Assembly (NCBI RefSeq): GCF_018131105.1
Contig: NZ_JAFCJI010000001.1
Location: forward strand, 3,570,001 to 3,634,000
DNA: 64,000 nucleotides
Origin: Bradyrhizobium manausense
Lineage (GTDB): Bacteria; Pseudomonadota; Alphaproteobacteria; Rhizobiales; Xanthobacteraceae
Direction of reading: 5' to 3'
A program made the position numbers and the translations under genes. Below the pieces are notes generated by a model. The model ran no database searches, had not been told where the DNA came from, and saw only the letters and a program-made list of their open reading frames with translations. Of the stretch, positions 8,228-16,696 are shown piece by piece (within the stretch, counting starts at the first letter, position 1; each line of letters opens with the position of its first letter).

Positions 8228-9310
8228 ATGCCAGGGGTCGGCCAGCCGGTCATGAAACAACTCCGTAACAACGTCATTCGCGCCGGGCTGGGAGCACTCT
8301 ATTTCAGCGGGGCGCACCATCTGCTGCGCCCGCTGCTGTCGGGCGTCGGCGCCATTTTCATGCTGCACCATGTGCGGCCGGCCCGTGAGGGCGCGTTCCG
8401 GCCGAACCGACATCTCGAGGTCACCCCGGAGTTTCTGCGTACGGCCCTGTGCCATTTGCGCGCGCGCGAGATCGACATCGTCAGCATGGACGAACTGCAT
8501 GAACGGCTGGTTCAGGGCCGCTTCGAGCGCCGCTTCGCCGCCTTCACCTTCGACGACGGTTATCGCGACAACCGGGACCACGCACTGCCAGTGCTGCGCG
8601 AATTTGACGCGCCCGCGACCATCTATGTCGCCAGCGACTTTGCCGAGGGCACAGGGCGGCTGTGGTGGGTCGCGCTGGAAGCCGTCATCGCCAAGGCCGA
8701 ACAGGTCGACGTGCAGATCGGCCATTCCGCGCTGCGGCTCGATGCAACGACGCCGGCCGCAAAGCAGGCGGCATTCGATCGCCTGCATGATTGGCTACGC
8801 GCACTGCCGGGCGAGCACGATCTGAAGCGCGAGATCGAGGCGCTCTGTGGTGCGCATGATGTCGACATGGAAGCGCTGTGCCGCAACCTCTGCCTGTCGT
8901 GGGATGAGGTGAAGCGGCTTGCGGCCGATCCGCTGGTCACGATCGGCGCCCACACCATCAGCCATTGCAATCTCGCCAAGCAGAGCGAGGAGATCGCCGC
9001 GCAGGAGATGGCGGTGAGCCGGGTGCGGATCGAGAACGCGCTGGAGCGCGAGGTGCTGCACCTTGCCTACCCCTATGGCGACCGCGAGGCCGCAGGGACA
9101 CGCGAATTCGCGCTGGCCGCGTCCGCCGGCTTCAAGACCGCGGTGACGACACGACCCGGCATGCTGTTCGCCGAGAACGCCGGCCACATCACGGCGCTGC
9201 CGCGCGTTTCGCTCAACGGAAATTACCAGGATGCACGCATTCTGCCGGTGCTGACCTCGGGCGCCGCGACCGCGATGTGGAACGGCTTTCGGCGGATCTC
9301 GGCGGCGTAG
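8228..9310 (+). CDS. Polysaccharide deacetylase (NodB/CE4 domain) family protein
   Basis: 360 aa. The CE4 signature is present: TFDDGYRDNRDHALPVL gives the catalytic and metal-binding aspartates (about residues 108-125), and GAHTISHCNLA gives the metal histidines (about 240-250). A C-terminal YPYGDREAAG segment completes the fold. The likely substrate is an N-acetylated cell-surface polysaccharide rather than Nod factor, since there are no nod genes nearby. Starts at 8228 or at the internal ATG 8252 (MKQLRNN) are both possible. The gene stands alone, divergent from the OmpA/BON gene. Confidence 0.85.
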   Translation: MPGVGQPVMKQLRNNVIRAGLGALYFSGAHHLLRPLLSGVGAIFMLHHVRPAREGAFRPNRHLEVTPEFLRTALCHLRAREIDIVSMDELHERLVQGRFERRFAAFTFDDGYRDNRDHALPVLREFDAPATIYVASDFAEGTGRLWWVALEAVIAKAEQVDVQIGHSALRLDATTPAAKQAAFDRLHDWLRALPGEHDLKREIEALCGAHDVDMEALCRNLCLSWDEVKRLAADPLVTIGAHTISHCNLAKQSEEIAAQEMAVSRVRIENALEREVLHLAYPYGDREAAGTREFALAASAGFKTAVTTRPGMLFAENAGHITALPRVSLNGNYQDARILPVLTSGAATAMWNGFRRISAA

Positions 9311-9383
9311 GTCCACCCACCCGCGCATTCCTTGACTCCCCTTCCCTCCCCGCCCACAACGGGCGCCAACCAAGGGAGGCACC

Positions 9384-10184
9384 ATGTCCAACGATCTGTT
9401 CTCGCTCAAGGGCCGCATCGCACTCGTGACCGGCGGCTCGCGCGGCATCGGCAAGATGATCGCGGCCGGATATCTCGGCGCCGGCGCGGCGAAGGTCTAC
9501 ATCACCGCGCGCAAGGCCGGGCCCTGCGAGGCCACGGCGAAAGAACTCTCGGCGCAGTATGACGGCGAATGCATCGCGCTGCCGATCGACATCTCGACCG
9601 TCGAAGGCTGCGACAAGCTCGCTGGCGAAATCATCAAGCTGGAGCCGAAGCTCGACATCCTCGTCAACAATGCAGGCGCAGCCTGGGGCGCGGAGTTCGA
9701 CGAATTCCCGGAGAGCGGCTGGGACAAGGTGATGGACCTCAACGTCAAGTCGCTGTTCTTCCTGACCAAGGCCTTGGCAAAGCCGCTGCGCGCGGCGGCC
9801 TCGCACGCGCGGCCGGCCAAGGTCATCAACATCGCCTCCGTCGACGGCATCTTCGTCAATCCGGGCGAGACCTATTCCTATGCCGCGAGCAAGGCCGCGG
9901 TGATCCATCTGACGCGGCGCATGGCGACGAAGCTGATCAAGGACAACATCAACGTCACCGCGATCGCGCCGGGTGCGTTCAAGTCCGACATGAACCGCGC
10001 CGCACGCGACCATTCGGACGATGTCGCCAAGCGCATTCCAGCGCGGCGCATCGGCACCGACGAGGACATGGCGGGCGTTGCGATCTATCTCGCTTCGCGT
10101 GCGGGAGATTACGTGGTGGGCAACACCATCGCCGTCGATGGCGGCGTGGTATATGCGAATGCCGGGTTGGAGATCGCGGGATAA
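9384..10184 (+). CDS. SDR family NAD(P)-dependent oxidoreductase
   Basis: 266-aa classical short-chain dehydrogenase. It has the cofactor loop TGGSRGIG (residues 17-24), the NNAG motif, the catalytic Ser in INIASVDG, YSYAASKAA (Tyr-x3-Lys), and the C-terminal GNTIAVDGG. A strong SD (GGGAGG) lies just before the ATG. The substrate is unknown. It is convergent with the box cluster, separated from boxB by a perfect hairpin, so it is a separate transcription unit and there is no evidence it belongs to benzoate metabolism. Confidence 0.88.
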   Translation: MSNDLFSLKGRIALVTGGSRGIGKMIAAGYLGAGAAKVYITARKAGPCEATAKELSAQYDGECIALPIDISTVEGCDKLAGEIIKLEPKLDILVNNAGAAWGAEFDEFPESGWDKVMDLNVKSLFFLTKALAKPLRAAASHARPAKVINIASVDGIFVNPGETYSYAASKAAVIHLTRRMATKLIKDNINVTAIAPGAFKSDMNRAARDHSDDVAKRIPARRIGTDEDMAGVAIYLASRAGDYVVGNTIAVDGGVVYANAGLEIAG

Positions 10185-10200
10185 GTCGGGACGTTACACA

Positions 10201-10236
10201 CCGCTGTCGTCCCGGCGAAAGCCGGGACGACAGCGG
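10201..10236. terminator. Perfect 16-bp stem with GAAA loop between convergent genes
   Basis: CCGCTGTCGTCCCGGC (10201-10216) pairs perfectly with 10221-10236 around the tetraloop GAAA. It lies 16 bp past the SDR stop and 30 bp past the boxB stop, so it can end both transcripts. Its GTCGTCCCGG core is shared with repeat elements elsewhere in the window. Confidence 0.75.
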
Positions 10237-10266
10237 AGTTTTGGCGCGAGCGTCGGCTACTGACGC

Positions 10267-11718
10267 CTACGACTCGATCTTCACGTATTCGAAATCGCCG
10301 GGCTTGTTGTCGATGCCGACCTTCGGCGGCGAAATCCATGACGCGAACTTGCCGCTTTCGGTGACGGGCTGCATCAGCGAAGTGATGAAGTCGCCGTCAG
10401 CGGTCGAGGGCAGCCAATCGTCCTTGCGCTTGGCCCAGGTCGCATCGTCGATCAAAAGTCCATCCGGCGTCGCATGGATGCTCTTGAACTCCCCGATGTG
10501 ACGGTGGAAGGCGACGTTGGGCAGCGTCAGCTTGAAATCGTAGCCTGCGGTCGAGATGACCTTGTTCCAGCGGAGCATGCCCTTGACGCAATCCTGACTG
10601 TAATCGTCGCGCAGGCGCATGTTGAGCGCGGTCAGCGCCGGCTCGTCCACCAGCTTGATCTCGCCATCGATGAACTTGAGCACGGGATAGGTCGCGTTCT
10701 TGAGCTGATGATCGTCGTCGATCTGGGTCTCGTGATAGCGGCCCTTGATGCCGGTATTGAAGGCATTCGCCGCGTTGGTCGAAACCTCCGAGCCGAACAG
10801 GTCCAGCGACAGCGTGTAGTGCAGGTTCAGCTTCTTCTGGATGGTCGGAAGATCGATCACGCCGAGGGCGCGGACCTTGGCGATGTCGGTCGGATCGGTG
10901 ATGCCGGCTTCGCGCATTGCGTCGCAGGTGCGCTGCACGACGCGGGTGATACCGGTCTCGCCGACGAACATGTGGTGCGCTTCTTCCGTAAGCATGAAGC
11001 GGCAGGTGCGCGACAGCGGATCGAAGCCCGACTGCGCCAGCGAGTGCAGCTGCATCTTGCCGTCGCGATCGGTGAAGTAGGTGAACATGAAGAAGGACAG
11101 CCAGTCAGGCGTCGCCTCATTGAAGGCGCCGAGCATGCGCGGCGCGTCGGCGTCACCGGAGCGGCGGCGAAGCAAATCATCGGCTTCCTCGCGGCCGTCG
11201 CGGCCGAAATATTTCTGGAGCAGATAAACCATCGCCCAGAGATGGCGGCCTTCCTCGACGTTGACCTGGAACAGGTTACGCATGTCGTAGAGCGAGGGCG
11301 CGGTCTTGCCGAGATGGCGCTGCTGCTCGACGGAAGCGGGCTCCGTGTCGCCCTGGATCACGATCAGGCGGCGCAGCATGGCGCGATATTCGCCCGGGAC
11401 TTCCTGCCAGGCCGGCTCGCCAAAATGTTCACCGAACGGAACGACGCGATTTTCTTCCTGCGGCGCGAGCAGGATACCCCAGCGATAATCGGGCATGCGG
11501 ACATAGTCGAACTTCGCCCAGCCGCGGGGATCGACGGAGTATGCGGTGCGCAAATAGACCAGCGACTCCTGGAAGCCCTCGGGCCCCATGTCGCTCCACC
11601 AATCCATGTAGCCGGGATGCCAGCCTTCGAGCGCTTTCAGCACCTGACGGTCTTCGGCGAGATTCACGTTGTTCGGAATCTTGGTCGAGTAGTCGACGTT
11701 CATGATGTTCATGTTCAT
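10267..11718 (-). CDS. boxB: Benzoyl-CoA 2,3-epoxidase, oxygenase subunit BoxB
   Basis: 483-aa diiron oxygenase that epoxidises benzoyl-CoA in the aerobic box pathway, normally with the reductase BoxA. BoxB-specific stretches include GWHPGYMDWWSDMGPEGFQ near the N-terminus and the ferritin-like diiron helices (VNVEEGRHLWAMVYLL and LTEEAHHMFVGETG with E-x2-H pairs). It lies 11 bp after boxC on the same strand. BoxA is not found in this window. Full length, no defect seen. Confidence 0.95.
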   Translation of the reverse strand: MNMNIMNVDYSTKIPNNVNLAEDRQVLKALEGWHPGYMDWWSDMGPEGFQESLVYLRTAYSVDPRGWAKFDYVRMPDYRWGILLAPQEENRVVPFGEHFGEPAWQEVPGEYRAMLRRLIVIQGDTEPASVEQQRHLGKTAPSLYDMRNLFQVNVEEGRHLWAMVYLLQKYFGRDGREEADDLLRRRSGDADAPRMLGAFNEATPDWLSFFMFTYFTDRDGKMQLHSLAQSGFDPLSRTCRFMLTEEAHHMFVGETGITRVVQRTCDAMREAGITDPTDIAKVRALGVIDLPTIQKKLNLHYTLSLDLFGSEVSTNAANAFNTGIKGRYHETQIDDDHQLKNATYPVLKFIDGEIKLVDEPALTALNMRLRDDYSQDCVKGMLRWNKVISTAGYDFKLTLPNVAFHRHIGEFKSIHATPDGLLIDDATWAKRKDDWLPSTADGDFITSLMQPVTESGKFASWISPPKVGIDNKPGDFEYVKIES

Positions 11719-11729
11719 GTTCGTGCTCC

Positions 11730-13418
11730 TTAAACCCGCGTCATATCGAATTTCGGCTTCTGCCCGCTGCCGTAGCGGCGCAGCGCGCCCTCCTCACCGA
11801 CGGCGTTGGGGCGCTGGAAGATCCAGTTCTGCCACGCGGTGAGGCGCGAAAAGATTTTTGATTCCATCGTCTCCGGACCGACGAAGCGGAGGCTCGCTTC
11901 CATGCCGGTAAGGCTGTCAGGCGAGAAGCTCGCGCGTTCCTCCAGGAAGACGCGGACTTCGTCGTCCCAGTCGATGTCGTCGAGCGCAAACGTGACGAGA
12001 CCGAGTTCCTCGGCCTGCTCGGCGTCGAGGGCCGTGCCCAGCGTGGCTTCCGCGCGCTCGACGTCGGCCGGATCGGCCTGGAAGCGCGATTCCAGCCGGG
12101 TCAGTCCGTGGCTCATCGGATACGAGCCGAAATTCATCGCCGAGAGTTCGATCGACGGCGGCGGCTGGTTGTCGCCCTGGCGCGCGCCGATCAGCATGTA
12201 GGAGCGGTCGGCGGCGAAGACGAGCTCAGCCAAGGTGCCGGCGAAACAGGAGCCGGGCTCGACCAGTGTCACCAGCGTACGCGAGGTGACGTCGATGCGC
12301 TTGAGCACGCGCTTCCAGTAGTGCCTGATCTCGTTGACGAGCCAGTGCGCCTTGTTGGCTTCGAGGAAAGCGTCGCTGGCGAGCACATGCGCGCGATCGC
12401 CATGGCTCTTGAACACCAGCATCGCAATCTCAAGCTCGTTGATGCGCAAATGCAGGATCGCGTCATCGAGTTCGCGCGCGACCTGCAACGGCCAGAACGA
12501 CGCGCCTTGCGCCATCATGCCGTCGATGTCGGCCGGCGGTGCCGCTTCCGGTGCCTTGATCGAAATGGTGGCGATGCGCGCGCTGCGATCGATATCGACG
12601 CTGACGAATTCGTAGCGGATGCTGGTTTCGTCGATCGTCCGCTTGTGCGGGGTCAAGACAATGCCCTTGCCGCTGCCGGCGCGCTTCGACTTGCCTGCGA
12701 ATTCCTTGGCGCGCTCGACGATCCTTGCCTCTAACTTGGAGTTCGGCGCGATCTCGTCGACCAGGCGCCACTGCACCGCACGCTTGCCCTTCACGCCTTC
12801 CTCGATCGTGCAGAAGAAATCGGCGTGGTCGCGGCGCACCTTGCGCTTGTCGACGACGCGGGTCAGACCGCCGGTACCCGGCAGCACCGCGAGCAACGGC
12901 ACTTCGGGCAGCGCCACGGCAGACGCGCCGTCGTCGGCGAGGATGATGTGATCGGTCGCAAGCGCGAGCTCATAGCCGCCGCCGGCAGCCGAGCCGTTCA
13001 CCACCGTGATGAAGCGCTGGCCGGAATTCTCCGACGAATCTTCCATGCCGTTGCGGGTCTCGTTGGTGAACTTGCAGAAGTTTACCTTGTGGGCATGGGT
13101 CGAGCCCGCGAGCATGCGGATGTTGGCACCGGCGCAGAACACGCGGTTCTTGGCCGAGCGCATCACCACGACCTTCACCTCGGGATGCTCGAAGCGCAGC
13201 CGCTGCACGACGTCGGCAAGCTCGATGTCGACGCCGAGATCGTAGGAATTCAACTTGAGCAGATAGCCCTCGAACAGGCCGCCATTCTCATCGACATCCA
13301 TGGTGAGCGTCGCGACGTCTCCGTCGACCGCAAGCTTCCAGTGCTTGTAGCGGGACGGTTCGGTCTGGAAATCGATGAATGTCGCGCCGCCTGCGAGGCG
13401 CCGATCTTCGCCGGCCAT
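11730..13418 (-). CDS. boxC: Benzoyl-CoA-dihydrodiol lyase BoxC
   Basis: 562-aa member of the crotonase/enoyl-CoA hydratase superfamily that opens the hydrated epoxide ring to 3,4-dehydroadipyl-CoA semialdehyde and formate. Two crotonase-like modules are seen. The first holds MRSAKNRVFCAGANIRML (oxyanion-hole segment) and NGSAAGGGYELALATDHI. The second holds TLVEPGSCFAGTLAELVFAADRSYML. MAGEDRR at 13418 was chosen over the ORF extension to 13511, because the extension is unlike the family and contains a TGCA operator candidate. Upstream lie two such sites; downstream is boxB. Confidence 0.95.
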   Translation of the reverse strand: MAGEDRRLAGGATFIDFQTEPSRYKHWKLAVDGDVATLTMDVDENGGLFEGYLLKLNSYDLGVDIELADVVQRLRFEHPEVKVVVMRSAKNRVFCAGANIRMLAGSTHAHKVNFCKFTNETRNGMEDSSENSGQRFITVVNGSAAGGGYELALATDHIILADDGASAVALPEVPLLAVLPGTGGLTRVVDKRKVRRDHADFFCTIEEGVKGKRAVQWRLVDEIAPNSKLEARIVERAKEFAGKSKRAGSGKGIVLTPHKRTIDETSIRYEFVSVDIDRSARIATISIKAPEAAPPADIDGMMAQGASFWPLQVARELDDAILHLRINELEIAMLVFKSHGDRAHVLASDAFLEANKAHWLVNEIRHYWKRVLKRIDVTSRTLVTLVEPGSCFAGTLAELVFAADRSYMLIGARQGDNQPPPSIELSAMNFGSYPMSHGLTRLESRFQADPADVERAEATLGTALDAEQAEELGLVTFALDDIDWDDEVRVFLEERASFSPDSLTGMEASLRFVGPETMESKIFSRLTAWQNWIFQRPNAVGEEGALRRYGSGQKPKFDMTRV

Positions 13419-13455
13419 GGGCCACCCTTGAGCTCGTCTTGATTTTACCGTTAGA

Positions 13456-13469
13456 TGCACAATAATGCA
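13456..13469. promoter_or_regulatory. Candidate BoxR site (TGCA-N6-TGCA), proximal to boxC
   Basis: TGCACAATAATGCA, two perfect TGCA halves 10 bp apart, 37 bp upstream of the boxC ATG. It is 51 bp from a second related site at 13507. Confidence 0.6.
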
Positions 13470-13506
13470 TGTTACGGAGCGCGTCCAGCCCTTAATCGAC
13501 GAGACA

Positions 13507-13520
13507 TGCACTTTGTTTCA
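13507..13520. promoter_or_regulatory. Candidate BoxR site, distal to boxC
   Basis: TGCACTTTGTTTCA, in the gap between the DUF309 gene and boxC. It differs in one base from the site upstream of livH (27762-27775) and in two from the one in the ligase/boxR gap (16647-16660). Confidence 0.65.
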
Positions 13521-13529
13521 TGAGGGTGC

Positions 13530-14054
13530 CTAAGACCGCACAATAGCGCCGAGCCCGATCCAGTCGGCCTTGGTGAGCTGGGCCCGGCCGAGCTTGGCCT
13601 GGAGAAGCGCGGTCAGGGCCGGCACCGGAAAGCTCTCGACAAAGCCATCGCCGGCAGCTCCGACCTTGCGCGCGCTCAACGCACGCAACTCGGTAAGGGC
13701 GTCGCCGAACAGCCGCGCAGCCGAATGCGCCTTCTGCATCCGCAACCGCAAGTTGGCGTTGGCAACATGGACACAGGCGCGCAGCAGGATGCGCTCGCGG
13801 CCACCTTGGGGCGCAGCCGCCCACAGCGCTTCCAACACCTCCTGCGCTTCCCAGAAATAGCCGCGGTCGTTCAGCACGAGTCCGTAACGCAGTGCCGGAT
13901 GGCGCGCCGGTACGTAGCCGCGAAAGGCCGGGGGCACCAACGCCTTGGCCATATCGAGCGTCTCATAGTCCGCATCGACCTCGGCCGTCTCGCCCGGCAC
14001 ATAGGCCCAGCGCGGCCATGGCAACGGGCCGGTCACATGTGAAGGCACATTCAT
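13530..14054 (-). CDS. DUF309 domain-containing protein
   Basis: 174 aa. The DUF309 signature is visible as NDRGYFWEAQEVLEALWAAAP (about residues 62-82) with a following helical segment (ERILLRACVHVANANLRL). Biochemical function is unknown. The gene is the third in the ligase-hydrolase-DUF309 run, 18 bp after the alpha/beta hydrolase, and precedes boxC by 111 bp. That gap has its own operator-like sites. Its position suggests an accessory role in benzoate use, but nothing in the protein proves it. Confidence 0.75.
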   Translation of the reverse strand: MNVPSHVTGPLPWPRWAYVPGETAEVDADYETLDMAKALVPPAFRGYVPARHPALRYGLVLNDRGYFWEAQEVLEALWAAAPQGGRERILLRACVHVANANLRLRMQKAHSAARLFGDALTELRALSARKVGAAGDGFVESFPVPALTALLQAKLGRAQLTKADWIGLGAIVRS

Positions 14055-14072
14055 AGATGTGCCTTCGCACGA

Positions 14073-14891
14073 TCACGCGGCGCGCCCCTGAAGTCCCTGA
14101 TCGTCGCGCAGGGCCGCTGTTGCAAATTGCTCAATGGCGTCAAGCGTCGCTCCGGGCGCTTCACGATGCGGGGAATGGCCCGCGTCTGAAATAATTTTCA
14201 AATCTACCGGACAATAGCACTCTTCCTGCGCAATTTCGACCTGACGCAGTGTCCCATATTGGTCATCCCTTCCTTGCACGACCATGACAGGAACGCGGAT
14301 GTAGGCCAGATATTCCGAGATGTCCCAATCGCGGAACTTTGGGTCGAGCCAGGCGCCGTTCCAGCCGTAGAAGGCGTTGTCGACGTGCCTGTGCCAGCGC
14401 GCCAGCTTTGCCTTGAGATCGGTGGTCTCATAGGTGGTCTTGATCGCAGCAATCGACTTCACCGAGATGTCCTCGACGATGAAATGCGGTGCGATCAGCG
14501 CAATGCCCTGCAGCCGATGATCCTGGCGTGAACCGGCGTAGATCGCCGCGATCGAACCGCCGTCGGAATGGCCGAGCAGGAGGCCACGCTTGAAGGGAAT
14601 CGCATCGAGCACCTTCGGCAGCACGTCGAGCGCTTCGCGCTGCATGTAATCGAGCGGCCGTGGCAGCGCCACCGGGCTCGATTGGCCGTAGCCCGCACGC
14701 GAATAGGCGAAGATGCCGGCGCCGGTGGCCTGCTGGAGCTTCTCGGGGAAGTCACCCCAGAGCCCGACGGAGCCGAGACCTTCGTGCAGCATGACGATGA
14801 TCGGCGCGTCGGCTGATTGCGGCGCGCGCCAGACATATTCGAGGCTGGCGTTGCCGATGCTGAGGAAGCCGGTCGGGGCCAAGGTTATCAT
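14073..14891 (-). CDS. Alpha/beta hydrolase in the benzoate (box) cluster
   Basis: 272-aa alpha/beta-hydrolase fold protein. The oxyanion turn is MLHEGLGSVGLWGDFPEKL, the nucleophile elbow is LLGHSDGGSIAAIYA (G-H-S-D-G, Ser about residue 108), and the base histidine is in ISDAGHSPHREAPGATL near the C-terminus. A role as thioesterase or lactonase for a box-pathway intermediate is plausible, since similar hydrolases often accompany box genes, but the substrate is not provable here. It follows the ligase gene after a roughly 140-bp gap filled by a palindromic repeat. Confidence 0.82.
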   Translation of the reverse strand: MITLAPTGFLSIGNASLEYVWRAPQSADAPIIVMLHEGLGSVGLWGDFPEKLQQATGAGIFAYSRAGYGQSSPVALPRPLDYMQREALDVLPKVLDAIPFKRGLLLGHSDGGSIAAIYAGSRQDHRLQGIALIAPHFIVEDISVKSIAAIKTTYETTDLKAKLARWHRHVDNAFYGWNGAWLDPKFRDWDISEYLAYIRVPVMVVQGRDDQYGTLRQVEIAQEECYCPVDLKIISDAGHSPHREAPGATLDAIEQFATAALRDDQGLQGRAA

Positions 14892-14911
14892 GATTGCGCT
14901 CTTCTCTCTCG

Positions 14912-15028
14912 GTCGTCATGCCCGGGCTTGACCCGGGCATTCACGCCTTCGTTCAATCGCGGCCCCACGTGGATGACCGGGGCATTTTGTTCGAGACGCG
15001 CTTCGCGCTTTTGCCCGGCCATGACGAC
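14912..15028. repeat. Composite palindromic (REP-like) element within the box operon
   Basis: The outer arms are GTCGTCAT (14912-14919) and ATGACGAC (15021-15028). The inner hairpin is ATGCCCGGG (14918-14926) with CCCGGGCAT (14932-14940). It lies between the stop of the ligase gene and the hydrolase start, so it may modulate or terminate read-through from the ligase gene. Confidence 0.65.
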
Positions 15029-15033
15029 AGGGG

Positions 15034-16575
15034 CTAGTTCACCCCTTCCCGCAGCTTGAACCGCTGGATCTTTCCCGTCGCCGTCTTCGGTAGCGAGTCC
15101 ACCACGTCGATCCAGCGCGGATATTTCCACGGGCCGATCTTCTGCTTGACGTGCTCCTTCAGCATCTCCTGCAAGTCGCTCGTTGTCGCACCAGGGCGCA
15201 GCACGACGAAAGCCTTTGGCTTCAAGAGCCCTTCCGGATCGGCTTCCGGCACGACGGCGGCTTCGAGCACGGCGGGATGCGTGATCAGCGCGCTCTCGAC
15301 CTCGAAGGGCGAGACCCAGATGCCGGAGACCTTGAACATGTCGTCGGCGCGGCCGCAGAAGGTGTAGCGGCCATCGGTGTCGCGGACATATTTGTCACCG
15401 GTACGCGTCCACGGCCCCTCGAAGGTGCGGCGGCTCTTGTGGCGCTGATTCCAGTAGCCCTCGCCCGCGGAGGGCGCGTCGACCAGGAGTTCGCCAACCT
15501 CGCCGTCGGCGACGTCCTGCCCGGCCTCGTTGACCAGCCGCACCGCATAGCCCGGCACCGGTTTGCCGGATGAGCCGTATTTGATGTCGCCCGGCGCGTT
15601 CGACAGGAAGATGTGCAAGAGCTCGGTCGAGCCGACGCCGTCGAGGATGTCGACGCCGAAGCGCGATTTCCAGTTGTTGCCGACGGATTCCGGCAGCGCC
15701 TCGCCGGCCGAGGTGCAGATGCGCAAGGATTTGCCGCCGCGCTCACTCTTCATCGCCTCGTCGTTGAGCATCGCCGCGAACAGCGTCGGCACGCCGTAGA
15801 AGATCGACGGATTGTAGCGGCTCATCAGATCGAACATGCGCGCCGGCGTCGGCCGCTCGCTATTCAGAATGGTCGTCGCACCGACCGACATCGGGAAGGT
15901 CAGCGCATTGCCAAGGCCGTAGGCGAAGAACAGCTTTGCGGCGGAGAGACCGACGTCGTTCTCGCGGATCCCAAGCACCTGCTTCGCGTAGGTGTCGGCG
16001 GTCGCCTGCAAATTCGAATGGATGTGACGCACGCCCTTGGGCATGCCGGTCGAGCCCGACGAATAGAGCCAGAATGCCGGTTCGTCCGGATGCGTCGCAG
16101 CCGTCGTGAACTGGTCGCTCTCGCCTGCGATCTCTTCCGTAAGCTGCTTGTGACCGTTCTGCTTGGCACCGGACACCACGACATGCTCGAGATCCGGCAT
16201 GCGGCCGACGACGTCCTTGATGACGGGATAGAGCGCCTCCGAGACGAACAGCACGCGCGCGCGGCAGTCGGCGAGGATGTAGGCGTATTGATCCGCGGTC
16301 AGCAGCGTGTTCAGCGGCACCGGCACGATGCCGGCGCGGATCGCACCCAGGAAAACGATCGGGAAGTCGACCGTATCCAGCATGATCATCGCCACGCGCT
16401 CCTCGCGGCGGACGCCGAGCCGGCGCAGCATGTTCGCCGCACGGCGGGTCTCGCGCTGGAGCTCGCCATAGGTGAGCCGTGAGACGGTGTCGTCGAAGGC
16501 AAGCTTGCTGCCTCTGCCCTCCTCGACGTTACGGTCGAGCAGCCAGGTCACCGCGTTGTAGGATCCCTCGCTCAC
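15034..16575 (-). CDS. Benzoate-CoA ligase
   Basis: 513-aa AMP-forming acyl-CoA synthetase that activates benzoate to benzoyl-CoA. It shows the ATP-binding loop YSSGSTGMPKGVRHIHSN (about residues 168-185), an ICTSAGEALP segment, DGVGSTELLHIFLSN (A5-like motif typical of benzoate-CoA ligases), the hinge TGDKYVRDTDGRYTFCGRADD, and the catalytic Lys in LPKTATGKIQRFKLRE at the C-terminus. It is the first gene of the minus-strand box run and is divergent from boxR across a 121-bp control region. Confidence 0.92.
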   Translation of the reverse strand: MSEGSYNAVTWLLDRNVEEGRGSKLAFDDTVSRLTYGELQRETRRAANMLRRLGVRREERVAMIMLDTVDFPIVFLGAIRAGIVPVPLNTLLTADQYAYILADCRARVLFVSEALYPVIKDVVGRMPDLEHVVVSGAKQNGHKQLTEEIAGESDQFTTAATHPDEPAFWLYSSGSTGMPKGVRHIHSNLQATADTYAKQVLGIRENDVGLSAAKLFFAYGLGNALTFPMSVGATTILNSERPTPARMFDLMSRYNPSIFYGVPTLFAAMLNDEAMKSERGGKSLRICTSAGEALPESVGNNWKSRFGVDILDGVGSTELLHIFLSNAPGDIKYGSSGKPVPGYAVRLVNEAGQDVADGEVGELLVDAPSAGEGYWNQRHKSRRTFEGPWTRTGDKYVRDTDGRYTFCGRADDMFKVSGIWVSPFEVESALITHPAVLEAAVVPEADPEGLLKPKAFVVLRPGATTSDLQEMLKEHVKQKIGPWKYPRWIDVVDSLPKTATGKIQRFKLREGVN

Positions 16576-16646
16576 GGTCGCCTCCCCAGAATTTAGAATT
16601 ATAATTCATAGAAAGACATTGCGACGGCTTGCTGTCAATGCCAGCA

Positions 16647-16660
16647 GGCACTATGTTTCA
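16647..16660. promoter_or_regulatory. Candidate BoxR site in the ligase/boxR divergent promoter
   Basis: GGCACTATGTTTCA, 37 bp before boxR and about 72 bp before the ligase gene. It matches TGCACTTTGTTTCA (boxC distal site) at 12 of 14 positions. Confidence 0.55.
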
Positions 16661-16696
16661 TTAAAACGCGCCGCAGGACACCTGTAAAGAAGGCTC

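Noticed and set aside
8228..9310. NodB (Nod-factor) role for the polysaccharide deacetylase
   Set aside because: No nodA/C/D or nod box nearby and the protein is larger than NodB; general CE4 is safer.
10474..11733. Long plus-strand ORF antisense to boxB
   Set aside because: It mirrors BoxB in a GC-rich frame; the translation is Arg/Gln/Asp/Val-rich with no family motif, and BoxB is intact on the other strand.
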